From Curvularia sp. ZM96 (Eukaryota; Ascomycota; Dothideomycetes; Pleosporales; Pleosporaceae): DNA of 64,000 nucleotides. The notes under the pieces are model-generated. The model did no database searches and was not told where the DNA came from. It saw nothing but the letters and a program-made list of their open reading frames with translations. Positions 46,836-58,321 of this stretch are shown here, piece by piece (positions within the stretch are counted from its first letter, which is position 1; every line of letters begins with the position of its first letter). A program made the position numbers and the translations under genes. The stretch covers positions 3,906,001 to 3,970,000 of the forward strand of contig JAJGBQ010000002.1 of the NCBI GenBank assembly GCA_022457065.1. Direction: 5' to 3'.

Positions 46836-47705
46836 TCATATTCTCTTATGCATCCAGTCATCCACAATATCAAACAGCTGTCCCAACTTGACACCATCGC
46901 GCTCACCCTTGACATGCAGCACCCTGACCGCGCCCCTCTTCTGCCCGCCATCCCTCAGCGTTAGCTCCGTCAACGGCGGCATGGAAACCAGCATATCCCT
47001 CCACGAACCCTGCTTGGATCCCACGACACCCTCATGCGCAATCCAAACATTGAAGTCCATAATCAGCGGGTGAAACACGATTTCCTGACTCGTGCGGATG
47101 AGACCAATGCAGCGGCGCGACAGGGTGATTTCGTTTCGCACGCCCTGCGATATGCGGGTGCCGAGAGGCTGGGACCCAGACTCTATACTCTGAGGGGTGA
47201 CGTCGACTTCAAACTCGAAGGTAGTCGGGACGAGATTGTAGATTTGCAAGCTGCGCGAGGGCTTGAGGTAGAGCTGTTCAGCGAGTAGAGGCGAGTCGCC
47301 TGGTACAAGGGACCGCCAGGTTTGGCAGACGCGCTGGCACCGGACCAGCTCCCAGAATTCCAGGTAGAAGAAGACGTGCTGAAGGACTTCGGCTGGTAGG
47401 TCGCTGATTCGGCGCTTGTCGGTTGTCTGGGTCTGGCTATGGTGCGAAGATGGGTTGAAGAGCTGGCGCATGCGATCTGCGTAGTTGCCCACGCTGCTCC
47501 TACGGGTATCTCGTGAGATGTCCGAATCACCGCGAGACCGCGTGAACATGGCGGCCGGGTCCAAGGGCAGCCCCGTGGTGGAGGCGCTGCGAGTGGAATG
47601 CCCCGACGAGGCGCTCGGCTTACGCCGGCCTGTGGTCGTGTCCTTGAGCATGTCGGAGAAGCGGGTGAAAGCCGAAAAGTGGGATTGGTACTGTAGGTCC
47701 ATCAT
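46836..47705 (-). CDS. F-box protein
   Basis: Single-exon 289-aa protein starting MMDLQYQ. A Ser/Arg-rich N terminus of about 90 residues is followed by an F-box at about 96-142 (ISDLPAEVLQHVFFYLEF then VCQTWRSLVP), the Skp1-binding module of SCF ubiquitin ligases. The remaining region (YNLVPTTFEFEVDVT, then VRVLHVKGERDGVKLGQLFDIVDDW) has no WD40 or LRR repeats that I can identify, so the substrate-recognition mode is unknown. No intron or disruption seen. Confidence 0.85.
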   Translation of the reverse strand: MMDLQYQSHFSAFTRFSDMLKDTTTGRRKPSASSGHSTRSASTTGLPLDPAAMFTRSRGDSDISRDTRRSSVGNYADRMRQLFNPSSHHSQTQTTDKRRISDLPAEVLQHVFFYLEFWELVRCQRVCQTWRSLVPGDSPLLAEQLYLKPSRSLQIYNLVPTTFEFEVDVTPQSIESGSQPLGTRISQGVRNEITLSRRCIGLIRTSQEIVFHPLIMDFNVWIAHEGVVGSKQGSWRDMLVSMPPLTELTLRDGGQKRGAVRVLHVKGERDGVKLGQLFDIVDDWMHKRI

Positions 47706-48573
47706 GGTTCCTTCGTCAATCCCCGGCTGTGGGATCGCAGGTTCGGTCGCCGTAGTCGGGGGGTTGTGCCTGTTCAGCTGGTACCCTTGGATGCAGCCAA
47801 GACCTGAAATGTCGTCAGACTGCCGCCGCCCTGCAACGTTAGTGCGGGGCCGTTGGTGTAACTAAGGTCGTAAATAGAGACGGGATGTATCTGCATGCAC
47901 GAATAGTCCGCAGGTACAAAAAGGGTGGGTGTCTATGGTAACGAGATCGGTGTATACGGTAACTTTCAGAAAACAGTTGGGTTGATGTGGCAGATGCAGC
48001 AGATGCAGCTGACATGACATTTACACTAGCCCAAAGGGGTCGATGCGCTGCGGGAAGTATGGGGATGCCGGAAAAGCAATTCGGGTCAGGTTTGGGTATC
48101 GGCATATTTGCTTGGTTTTTGCTATCAGGCATGACACGAGAGTGAGGTTGACGCTTTGTTCTTCTGCTACGCTACTAGGGTAACGTGCCACTATTTTGCC
48201 GAAGTTGCCCATTGAAAACGCACCAACGTTCCGCCTTTCCGCATGTACAAGACCAAGGTGTCGGGTTGATATGCTGTGATTCTATTGATTTACACGTGTC
48301 TGGCTATCATAGCTCGAAAGCAAGGTCGTCGTGGATGCCGTCTGCAGGCATAGAGATGACATGATTTGGTCGAGCAGTTGACTGGCAAGCAGCATGGAAG
48401 TCTATACAACTTGAAACTACCTTGATGTTAGACTTCTGGAACGTCTTGCCGTGTTTTATGCATAATTGAATCTCGAGACAGACGGACCATTTTACTGGCA
48501 TGTAGTCTTGAGAGCATCCTTGTCCAAGCTCTTTGCTGGGGTATCGTTGTGTATGGCTTGCAAAACACTCGCT
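47706..48573. other. Intergenic between F-box gene and RRP42 3' end
   Basis: Contains the upstream region of the F-box gene and the RRP42 3' flank. No gene recognised. Confidence 0.6.
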
Positions 48574-49706
48574 TCAACCCACTTCGATGGCTGCCAATGC
48601 ACCAATGACCTCTTCAGCAACCCCGCCTTTCTCGACAACCATCTTGGTTACTTGCGAGATGAGGCCTCTCTTCATGCCACCCCGAGGTGGTGTCCATACG
48701 CCCGACGTTGCGAGTAATTCGCGTTGTGTAAGGGCGTCGGCAGTAGATGTGGGAGCAGTACCGCCAGTTGCTGAATTCATCGAGTTGGGCACGCCTGGCG
48801 GGGTCAGATGGGATGGAGGGTCAATTGTTCGTATCGAGACGATGCGGGCACCCGTAGACGAGTTTGTTGAATTTGTGCATGCAACGGCAAGGACGGCGTC
48901 TGCTACTGCGAGTTCTTCCTTGGCCGGGTCGAATATGATGTTTGAGCCAACAGCCATGGCTAATATAATGACGGGAGGCTTTCCTAGTTGTAAAGCGGTG
49001 CTTGCGCCTGCGTGCTTGGGGTACAGTGGCACGGCTGCGTCCCAATCGTCGTCAAAGAGCGGGTCTTCGTCCTTTTCTGATTTGAGCGCCGGGAGATGGG
49101 TGGTAAGGAGCGCAAGATGCGATGTCATGGAAAGCAGGGCGAGCGGGTACGACAAGGGAGGGGAGAGCAGCAGGATCTGATGGTTTTAGTGGACGTCGCG
49201 GGATACATGGGCAATGGATCACTTCTTACGTCAATGTAGAGCTTCCAGTGAAAGCGCCTGTTAATGTACAGCCGGTCTTTGAGCTCTCCGCTAGCCAGCA
49301 AGCTCTCCGTCAGCATGGACGCCAGGAAGACGGGCAGGGCATCATCGTCGCGGAAACCTGGTATCTCGACGCTCATCTCGAGCCATGCGTTCTGGCCCTT
49401 GCCCTTGCTCTCGTCGGCGCTGTCCGCATCGCCCATGTCCACATCCTCGGGTTCGCCCAGGACGGGCTGCTGGCGAGTCTTTTCCACCTCGGCCTTGACG
49501 CCGACCAGGGCCTCTGTGCCGTCTTCGAGCGCAATGCGCGCGCTCCCGTTTGCGCTGGGTAGTACGTCATACTCTGCGCGCATGGAGCGAAAGTCACGGG
49601 GCCCTTTGGTGACGTCGAGGCGGACGGGTGGCGTCTGCGCCAGGGACGATCGCAGGAAGGACAGCTCAGCGGGCGAGAGATTGACGAGGGCGTGCTGGGG
49701 CGCCAT
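48574..49706 (-). CDS. RRP42: Exosome complex subunit RRP42 (RNase PH-like)
   Basis: Predicted 359 aa from exons 49706-49230 and 49176-48574, joined across a 53-nt intron (LYID then ILLLSPPLSYP). It begins MAPQHALVNLSPAELSF. The N-terminal RNase PH fold includes PRDFRSMRAEYDVLPSANGS and TEALVGVKAEVE, diagnostic of the Rrp42 ring subunit. The C-terminal RNase PH subdomain includes PPVIILAMAVGSNIIFDP and TSGVWTP-like sequence. It contributes to the catalytically inert six-subunit ring of the RNA exosome, in nucleus and cytoplasm, which channels RNA to Rrp44/Rrp6. An acidic insert (about residues 85-105) is a local expansion. Confidence 0.93.
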
Positions 49707-50057
49707 GGTGGGCGAGTGGGCGTGGTGGTGGTGCAGCTACTGGGGTGAGCGTCGAAGTGTTTGGTGGGCGCATTTCTTTGCATTTGCGCAATTGCTGGCA
49801 CGGGCCCAGCGGCCATAGCGTGACGGGGCTGCAGCGTCACGCCGGGCGCGGTATGGCGTGAAGCTACTTCCGCGCGACAACACCAACGTGCAGTCCAAGT
49901 CCCGCCGGCTGACCGCTGGTCTTTGGAGCAAGGCCTGCCTGCGCTGCGTAAAACTCACACAGGCTCAAGCCACGGGCGTCCACCATATATCCTCGGAAAG
50001 GGGAGCGCCATGCCACTGTGATCTACGCCCTACGCTACCCCGTCTCACGTACCGCCA
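49707..50057. promoter_or_regulatory. Divergent promoter, RRP42 / MCH1-like transporter
   Basis: Only 351 bp separate the two start codons, so the core promoters of both genes lie here. No motif is claimed. Confidence 0.6.
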
Positions 50058-51887
50058 ATGTCACCCCCGGCCTCCAAGCGGAATAGCGGTAATGGCATCA
50101 CCATCGACAAGCTCGACTATCCTCCGACCTCCGCGCGCCGCCCTCTCCTCGCCCCCGACAGCGATACCGACTCACAACGACGCAGCCAGGGAACCAGTTA
50201 CGCCGGCAGCTTCTTCGAACAGGTAGCCGAAGGCATCTACGAGCAGGATCGCGTCAGGATGCAGCGTGCCGTGCTCCGCTGGGTGAGCTTTGTATGGGCC
50301 ATCGTCATCTGTCTCTGCGCCGGTAGCATCACGGCATTCTCGCTCTATGGACACTTGTTCCAGTCGAAGCTGCATTACACCCAGGTTCAGGTCAACGCCG
50401 TCTCTATCGGTGCCGAACTCGGTCTTTACCTCCTCGTCCCTTTGTTTGGATACCTCTGTGATCGGCTGGGGCCTGGTGTGCCTGCCGGTCTAGCGGGTAT
50501 CCTGTTCGGCTCCGGTTACCTCCTCGCCGCCTTTACATACAAGAGCGGCCCGCCGCCCTCAGCTGCCGGCCATGGATGGCCCTTCAGTATCATGGTTCTG
50601 GCCTTTGCCTTGATCGGCATGGGCACGAGCTGCATGTATCTGTCGGCCGTTACAACATGTGCCAAGAACTTTGGCCGTGGGAACAGCAAAGGTGTCGCCC
50701 TGGCGGTGCCCATTGCTTCGTTTGGACTCAGTGGCATGTGGCAAAGCCAGGTTGGAAGCCGTTTGTTGTACGAGAGGAACGAGGATGGCACAAGAGGAGA
50801 CGTGGACGTCTTCCGCTTCTTTCTCTTCTTGGGTATCCTGCTGCTCTGCGTAGGCACCGTTGGCTTCTTCGCGCTGCGCATCGTCGATGAGGAGGAGATG
50901 ATTGACGAGGCTGTAGACGAGCTGGAGCGATCTGGTCTTCTGCAGCCCGATGGCTTCTTCTCGCAAGCTGCACACCACCATGGCTACGGTACCATGGCTA
51001 CGCAGGATCTATCTGATTCGACGTTTGACTTTCTCCAGTCCGAGGCTGAGCGCCTCAAGGCAAAGGCAGAAGAGGAGGCTCGCAAGAAGACATGGCTACT
51101 CAACGAAGAAACCCGTCGGTACATCATGGATCCAACGATGTGGTGGCTAGCAGGAGGCTTCTTCCTTGTCACTGGGCCTGGCGAGGCCTTTATCAATAAC
51201 CTGGGTACCATCATTGAGACACTCACGCCTGCGCACGTCGCGACCAACACCTCACCAGCAACCCACGTATCCATTGTCGCCATTACCTCTACTCTTGCCC
51301 GTTTGGCCACGGGCACACTCTCTGATATCCTTGCTCCTGTTGCCCAAGTACACCAGCACCGCCGCAATCCAGAGTCTGTCGCAAACTCGATGTCATCTCT
51401 CCCACCTCTTGAGCAGCCTCGCAAGTTCACCGTGTCTCGCATCACTTTCCTTATATCATTCGCATTCCTCCTCTCGCTCGGACAGCTCCTGCTGGCAACC
51501 GGCTGGGTACAGAACCACGCCTCTCGTTTTGCCGTTGTGTCTGCACTCATTGGCGCTGGCTATGGCGCCGTCTTCTCCCTGACACCCATTGTCGTGTCTG
51601 TTGTCTGGGGTGTCGAGAACTTTGGAACAAACTGGGGTATTCTTGCCATGACACCGGCTGCAGGTGCTACTCTATGGGGCGCCGTGTACGCTACGGTGTA
51701 CCAGAAAGCTGCCGACAGTGGCGAAGCCGGTGTTGAAAAGGACCCGGAAGACGTCCTCTGCCACGGCAAGGCGTGCTATGCACCGACATTTTGGGCCATG
51801 ACTTTTAGTGTTTGGTTGGCAATGGGACTTTTCCTGTGGGCTTGGAGAGGTCCCGGTGGATGGAAACGAAGGGGAATTGCTGTATAA
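50058..51887 (+). CDS. MFS transporter, MCH1-like
   Basis: Single-exon 609-aa polytopic membrane protein starting MSPPASKRNSG. A roughly 75-residue polar N terminus is followed by about twelve hydrophobic helices. The first is RWVSFVWAIVICLCAGSITAF, and later ones include YLLVPLFGYLCDRLGPGVPAG, with the DRLGP loop typical of this MFS branch. A large central cytoplasmic loop (about residues 275-355) contains acidic and basic helices. It resembles Mch1, a vacuolar-membrane MFS protein named after monocarboxylate transporters but without demonstrated monocarboxylate transport. Substrate unknown. Confidence 0.85.
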   Translation: MSPPASKRNSGNGITIDKLDYPPTSARRPLLAPDSDTDSQRRSQGTSYAGSFFEQVAEGIYEQDRVRMQRAVLRWVSFVWAIVICLCAGSITAFSLYGHLFQSKLHYTQVQVNAVSIGAELGLYLLVPLFGYLCDRLGPGVPAGLAGILFGSGYLLAAFTYKSGPPPSAAGHGWPFSIMVLAFALIGMGTSCMYLSAVTTCAKNFGRGNSKGVALAVPIASFGLSGMWQSQVGSRLLYERNEDGTRGDVDVFRFFLFLGILLLCVGTVGFFALRIVDEEEMIDEAVDELERSGLLQPDGFFSQAAHHHGYGTMATQDLSDSTFDFLQSEAERLKAKAEEEARKKTWLLNEETRRYIMDPTMWWLAGGFFLVTGPGEAFINNLGTIIETLTPAHVATNTSPATHVSIVAITSTLARLATGTLSDILAPVAQVHQHRRNPESVANSMSSLPPLEQPRKFTVSRITFLISFAFLLSLGQLLLATGWVQNHASRFAVVSALIGAGYGAVFSLTPIVVSVVWGVENFGTNWGILAMTPAAGATLWGAVYATVYQKAADSGEAGVEKDPEDVLCHGKACYAPTFWAMTFSVWLAMGLFLWAWRGPGGWKRRGIAV

Positions 51888-53017
51888 CACCCTAGACCTG
51901 ACTATACACTTTCCATTATTTCTTGTTTCTGATTTGGTGTTCTTTCATGCATGGCGAAAGGAGTTATGTTTCTTGGAGGGTCTGATTGTTGGTTTCATGT
52001 GCACATCAGAGCATTTGCATTGGAAATGTCTAGTCATCGGTTCAAGTACCGTCATTAGAATACGTTGAAATTGTTATTCTTTGAGTTCGTGGAGCCCATA
52101 TTGCAAGTGAGAGAGAAGCGAGAAGGAGCTTAGAAGTGTTGAGACGAAACCCCAGCAAAAACCCCCCCGCACCCCGCTACCTCCCGATACCAGCTTATCA
52201 AGCGAACACCAACGCACGTGTCACCACCGCCCCCGTCTGGTCCCAAGCAAACTCCCCGTACCATTCTCCCTTTCTTCCGAAGATTTTCTTGCCTTGATAT
52301 TCCGTCCAATTCAAAATTTTGCCACCTGTAGCGGGTCTTCGTCAGAAGGTGCACCGTCATCCCCACCCACCTTCCTAATCTCTCACCCCGGCAGGAGCCC
52401 AGTTCGAGTCTCGTGGTGTCCTTTTATCCACTCACTTGGGTAACCAGTGATCGCTGGAGGGACCTAAGCAATGAATGCAATCTGACGAGGGAAGCAATTC
52501 CGCAGTCTGGTATTCACCATGGGACGGCGGCGCTGGAATACTCCAGTCGTGGGTTGTGAGGGTGCGGTGGCGGGCTGGTGTATCGACTGATATTTTGTTT
52601 CTTTTTGCAAATAATCGCAGCAATAGATTTCAAGGAGTCGGTCTCTCTTTTTTGGTGGTAGTATTTCTGACTCACCTACCACTACAAAAATCACCATGTC
52701 TTCGCATTTCGTTGTTCTACACCCCAGCACCTAACTTGAGCTGCTTGCTGTCTATTGTCGTCAGATTTCTTTTTTCACTTTTTTATTCGTTTTTTCCCAG
52801 TCACACAGGCATTGAAGAAAACATAGTAAAAGTATTAAATGTTATATTCCTTCATCAACAGGCAGATGCATCAGTAAGCCCGGCGGGGCTACAAAGCTCG
52901 CCCTCGCAGTGGGTTCTGTGCACAGCTCTCAAACGTCAGTTCTTTGTCTAGCCATGAGCCCCCTGTCATAAGCAGTTCCCAATCTACACCCGCGACCCTA
53001 ATATACACAGCACGCGC
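51888..53017. other. Convergent intergenic region
   Basis: Between the 3' ends of the MCH1-like gene and acl2. Pyrimidine-rich stretches, no recognised gene. A TTCGAGTC at about 52403 lacks the surrounding stems expected of a tRNA. Confidence 0.6.
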
Positions 53018-54976
53018 TTAACCAGAGAACTCCTTAATGTCTGTAGTCTTGCCGGGAATGAGAGCAAGAGGCACAATACCAGAGACGTGCATCTCGGGGC
53101 CGTAGACGTGCATGTCGAGGCCGAGCTCTTGGCCGACGCTCTTGATGTTCTTAAGACCCTCCTGGTAGTTGGGACCGGCACGACGGATCCAGATCTGGAC
53201 CTTGTGCTCAACGAGGAGAGGAGCGACCTCCCTCAGAGCGCGAATGACACCCTTGAAGGTGGATGCGACGTTGGTGAAGTTGGCAATACCACCACCAATG
53301 AAGAGAACCTTGCCCTCCTCGTGTTGAGGCGCCCTGAGCATGAGGTCGAGGACAGTACGGGCGTAGTGGAAAGTCTGGGTCTCTGTGGGAGCACCAGAGT
53401 ACTCGCCGTAGTTGGCGAGCTCACTAGCGAAGCCAGCAGAGGCGATGGCGTCGGCGTAGACGACGGAGGCACCACCACCAGCGACGAGAGTCCAGACGCG
53501 GCCAGTAGCATTGAGGATGGTCAGCTTGAGGGAAGCACCAGTCTTGGCGTCCATCTCGGCAATGTATGCCTCCTCCTTGCTCATCTCACGACCGAAAGGA
53601 GCGGGGAACTCCATTGGGGGACCGACGTCAATAGTCGTCTTGCCGTCCTTTGGAGCAGCAGTAGCAGCTATGCCGAGAGCATTTGCGCTACGAGCAATAG
53701 CCCACTTAGCACCGCACTCGAACTCAGCGGTCTGGTCGAGCTTGGCAGCAAGATCAAGGAAGTGAACCTCAGCTGAGGTCTTTTCGGCGTTAGGGATGAC
53801 GACGAGAGGGTTAATCTCGAGGTAGCTGCAGCAGCGCATTAGTGTCAAGTAGTCGGACGTGTAGACAGCTGACTTACGTGAACTGGCAGTCGACATAGAC
53901 GGCGTATAACCTCGAGATGAAGTCGACAAGGACGTTGTGTACACCCTCGGGAACCTTCTTCAGGAGGGTAGCGGCAATCTCCTCATTTGAGGGGTACTCC
54001 TTGAGGTCGACGGGGATGAGAAGCTTCTCCGCCTTCTCGTCGACATCACCAACGTCGACACCGCCCTCGTGGGTGAAGAGGATCCAGTCACCCTAAGCGC
54101 AGACGTTAGCGGGCAGATCGGCGTGAGATAGACGAGATTGGCAAGATCGCGCAGTGGCCCACAGGTGCAGCTAGCAAGAGCCGCAACACCAAGGGCGAGC
54201 GACTGGGAAACCGCTGGTACAGCAACGTAATACGCTGCGCAGAGGCGTGAAAATTGGCATGTGAAAGTGGACGTGCGTATCGCAAAGGAGTAGGTGCTTT
54301 GCAGAAGTGGGTCGGGCATGTTTCCCTTCGTCCGGCCCGGCTTCAAACAAAACCAGGCTACGCGCCCGTGTGCTTGAGCCAGCCCTTCCGTTCCGCTCGC
54401 ACCTGCCGTGCAGGCTCCCGCTCAGCGCGCCCAAACATGTCGTTTACACGTCTGCCACAGTCGCAGGCAGCATCCTCCTGCAAGCCGACTTGAAGAAAAG
54501 AAGGTCGAAAAGAAAGAAGAAAAAAAAGAACATACCTCTCGCACAGAGTTGATGTTGATGTAGTACTCGGTGTCCTGAGGGTGGGGGACGAAAGGCTCGA
54601 CCAGGAACTGCCTCAAGACACCGTCGACCGTCTCGACACGCTGCGCCTTTCCTGCCCTCGCCTCGATCCACTCACGCGCCTCAGCCCAGGTCTTGTTCAG
54701 GGCCAGCAGGCCGCTCTTGCCTCGCCTCTTGATGAGTTGATCTGGCTTTGCAACAAACTTGGAGCCGGGGGCCAGCAGCCATGGGTATGTGGCCTCGGCC
54801 TGGTCAAGGATGCCCTTGACGTCCTCGTCGGCGGGGAAGTAGAGGGATGCAAGCTTGGGAGGAGGGTTGTGTGTGGCCTGGGGAGGAAGAGGAGTCGGCT
54901 TGATGACTGGGGCGCGAGTGAGGTGGTAGTTGAGGATGGCCTTGCCGTCGGCCTCGAGAATGGACTTGGCTGACAT
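53018..54976 (-). CDS. acl2: ATP-citrate lyase, small subunit (ACL2)
   Basis: Predicted 487 aa from exons 54976-54536, 54092-53878 and 53825-53018. It starts MSAKSILEADGKAILNYHLTR in a good context (CACCATG). The ATP-grasp-like N-terminal region (GKSGLLALN, then QFLVEPFVPH) and the citrate-binding region (LTLVAGGGASVVYAD-like, FIGGGIANFTNV) are present. It corresponds to the N-terminal part of animal ACL. With the large subunit it cleaves citrate to acetyl-CoA and oxaloacetate in the cytosol, supplying lipid and secondary-metabolite synthesis. The first intron is 443 nt, several times the usual length in this window. It joins GTGCGAGAG to GGTGACTGG (SVRE then GDWILFTHEGG). Confidence 0.96.
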
Positions 54977-56124
54977 GGTGAAGCTGGGTCGTCAAACTAC
55001 ACTGCAGGAGGTGAGTGAGTATGGCAGGGACGAAGGAAGAAGCTTGCGGGGGGAAGGCAATGGACGGGCTGCAAAGAGATATGGCAGAGAAGGGGGCAGG
55101 AGATGTGCAGAGCAAAGCCAATGCGGACGACGACGACTTCGGCTATCGATACGGGGCGTTGAGCGATATCCGGCGACGAAGATGAGACTTCGGACAAAGA
55201 TGGTGAGGGGGCCGGCACAAGAAGATGCAAAATGGACAGGGCGGGGCAGTGGGCACGCACCTATAATGGTTGAGCAGGGTCGACAGAAGGAGTCAGAAGA
55301 AAGTGCTGGCAGATTGGGCACTGGGCAGACGGCTGGTCAGGAAGCTGGCGAGGCGGTCTGATGTTTTTTCCTGCGTGTTGAGCTTGCGAGTTGCGGGCAA
55401 ATGCAGGGCTAGGACACTCGGCGCGCCCCTGGCCTATCACGGCCGGCCCACCCCACCACGGCCACAGGCACCGCAGCGACGAGATATCAACGCCCCGAAC
55501 CCATGGCTGTCCGGACGGAATCGCGCCCCCAGCACCATGGGAATCCGCGCGGAGGAGCCATTGCGAGCCTCCCAGGCATTGTCTCCCCGCCGTCGAGGCC
55601 CGCCGTGCCAGCCCTGTCCGACCCCGAGGGGTGGCGGCGCTGCAATCCAGAGACATTCGGGTCCCCGTTCACCGCTCGGGACTCGGGCCTAGCGCCGCAG
55701 CGATTTAGTTTGTGCAGGGGATTCTCCAGCTCAACACCGCACCACCAGCAGCAGGGGCCCAACATTCGGAAAGAATCGCTGCTCCTCTTCGCAACCTTCT
55801 CCTCAATTGTCCAAGCATCCTCTGCACTGTCCATTGTCCGGCATTGCACCCATAAGGTGAGTCCCCCTCTGCCAGCCCGCCCCTCCGCCTCCATCCCACC
55901 TGTCCATTGTGCCCTGGCCAGCAGCTTGCCCGCAGCATTTTTTCCGTCCTGCGACCTGCGAACTGCATCCCCTCCCTTCCGCCAGCACTCCCGCTTCAGA
56001 CCGCGTGCGGCTGCATTGCATTCATACAATAGCCCCGGGCCCAACTGACTCCTCGTCCCTCGCAGACCTGCTCCCCCAGCTTCCCATTGACAGGTGACGA
56101 CGCACACACACGCACACGGCCACA
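54977..56124. promoter_or_regulatory. Shared divergent promoter of acl2 and acl1
   Basis: 1148 bp between the start codons of the two subunit genes. It contains a CCAAT box at 55118-55122 and a probable 5'-UTR intron of acl1 (donor AAG-GTGAGT at 55857, acceptor CAG near 56093). The arrangement suggests coordinated expression of subunits that must be made together. Confidence 0.75.
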
Positions 56125-58321
56125 ATGTCTCTCTCCGCGCCCGCCAACGCGGCCAACGACAACATCCGTCGCTTCGCCGCGCCCTCGAGGCCCATGAGCC
56201 CACCGGCCGCCCACACCCTCTTCCACCCAAAGACACGATGCTTCGTCTAGTAAGACAGCTCCCCCCGCACACGCACACAATACCCCCGAGCACGCCTCTA
56301 ACACAATGTGAACAGCGGACTGCAGCCCCGTGCCGTCCAGGGCATGCTCGACTTCGACTTCATCTGCAAGCGCAAGCAGCCCTCGGTCGCCGGTATCATC
56401 TACACATTCGGCGGCCAGTTCGTCAGCAAAATGTGCGTGCCAAGGCATCCGTCCCACTTTCTCCAACTGCCTGTCTGACAACTTTCAGGTACTGGGGAAC
56501 CAGCGAGACTCTGCTGCCCGTATACCAGACTGTCGAGAAGGCCATTGGCAAGCACAGCGATGTTGACACCGTCGTCAACTTTGCCTCGTCGCGTTCCGTC
56601 TACCAGTCCACCATGGAGCTGATGGAGTACCCCCAGATCAAGTGCATTGCCATCATTGCTGAGGGTGTCCCCGAGCGAGTAAGTCGCCATGTCCCCCTCC
56701 GAGTTTCGGACATGGAAAAAACTGACATTTGCTAGCGTGCTCGTGAGATCCTCCACGTTGCCCAGAAGAAGGGCATCACCATCATCGGCCCCGCCACCGT
56801 CGGTGGCATCAAGCCCGGTGCGTTCAAGATCGGAAACACTGGTGGTATGATGGACAACATTGTTGCCTCTAAGCTCTACCGCCCAGGCTCCGTTTCGTAC
56901 GTCTCCAAGTCTGGAGGTATGTCCAACGAGCTCAACAACATCATTGCCAACACCACCGACGGTGTGCTCGAGGGTGTTGCCATTGGTGGTGACAGGTACC
57001 CCGGTACCACCTTCATTGACCACATCCTCCGATACCAGTCCGACCCCGACTGCAAGATCATTGTGCTGCTCGGTGAGGTCGGTGGTGTTGAGGAGTACCG
57101 CGTCATTGAGGCCGTAAAGTCTGGCCAGGTCACCAAGCCCATTGTTGCGTGGGCCATTGGTACCGTTGCTGGTATGCTCAAGACCGAGGTCCAGTTCGGT
57201 CACGCTGGTTCTTTCGCCAACTCTCAGCTTGAGACTGCGGCCACCAAGAACAAGTCCATGAGGGAGGCTGGTATCTACGTGCCAGAGACCTTTGAAGAGA
57301 TGCCCAGCACTCTTGCCCAGGTCTACCAGAAGCTCGTCAAGGACGGAACCATTGTCCCCAAGCCCGAGCCTGTTGTACCCAAGATCCCCATTGACTACTC
57401 CTGGGCACAGGAGCTTGGTCTCATCCGAAAGCCTGCTGCTTTCATTTCCACCATCTCCGACGACCGTGGCCAGGAGCTGCTCTACGCCGGTATGCCCATC
57501 TCCGACGTCTTCAAGGAGGAGATTGGTATCGGTGGTGTCATGTCCCTGCTGTGGTTCCGCCGCCGTCTGCCCAACTACGCTAGCCGTTTCCTCGAGATGG
57601 TGCTCATGTTGACTGCCGATCACGGTCCAGCCGTCTCTGGTGCCATGAACACCATTATTACCACTCGTGCTGGCAAGGACCTCATCAGTGCTTTGGTTTC
57701 TGGTCTTTTGACCATTGGTTCGCGCTTTGGTGGTGCCCTCGACGGTGCTGCTGAGGAGTTCAGCAAGGCTTTCGACAAGGGTCTCAGCCCTCGTGACTTT
57801 GTCGACACTATGAGGAAGGAGAACAAGCTGAGTAAGTGTCTTTTTCAAAACGATGTATACTTTGCAACCGCTAATACTGCCCAGTCCCTGGTATTGGCCA
57901 CAGGATCAAGTCCCGCAACAACCCCGATCTTCGTGTCGAGCTTGTCAAGGAGTACGTCAAGAAGAACTTCCCCAGCACCAAGCTGCTCGACTACGCTCTT
58001 GCGGTTGAGTCAGTCACCACATCGAAGAAGGACAACCTGATTCTCAACGTTGACGGTTGCATTGCTGTCTGCTTTGTTGACCTTGTTCGCAACGGCGGTG
58101 CTTTCTCCAACGAGGAGGCTGAGGACTACCTCAAGATGGGTGTGCTCAACGGTCTCTTCGTCCTTGGCCGAAGTATCGGTCTGATTGCTCACTTCCTCGA
58201 CCAGAAGAGGCTGCGCACTGGTCTCTACAGGCATCCTTGGGATGACATCACCTACCTCCTGCCCTCTCTGCAGGCTGGTGGCGCACCAGGTGCCGAGGGC
58301 CGTGTTGAGGTTAGCTTGTAG
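56125..58321 (+). CDS. acl1: ATP-citrate lyase, large subunit (ACL1)
   Basis: Predicted 654 aa from exons 56125-56249, 56316-56432, 56489-56678, 56736-57831 and 57885-58321. It starts MSLSAPANAANDNIRRF. A CoA-ligase-like domain (YTFGGQFVSKMYWGTSE, GPATVGGIKPG) contains the phospho-His motif in FGHAGSFA at about residue 330. A citrate-synthase-like domain follows, with RFGGALDGAAEEF and PGIGHRIKSRNNPD. This part corresponds to the C-terminal region of animal ACL. Exon joins restore consensus exactly, for example PERRAREILH and KLIPGIGHR. It is a head-to-head partner of acl2. Confidence 0.97.

Noticed and set aside
52390..52430. tRNA-like T-loop sequence TTCGAGTC followed by T-rich DNA
   Set aside because: The flanking bases do not form a T stem and no matching acceptor stem or A box could be found upstream.
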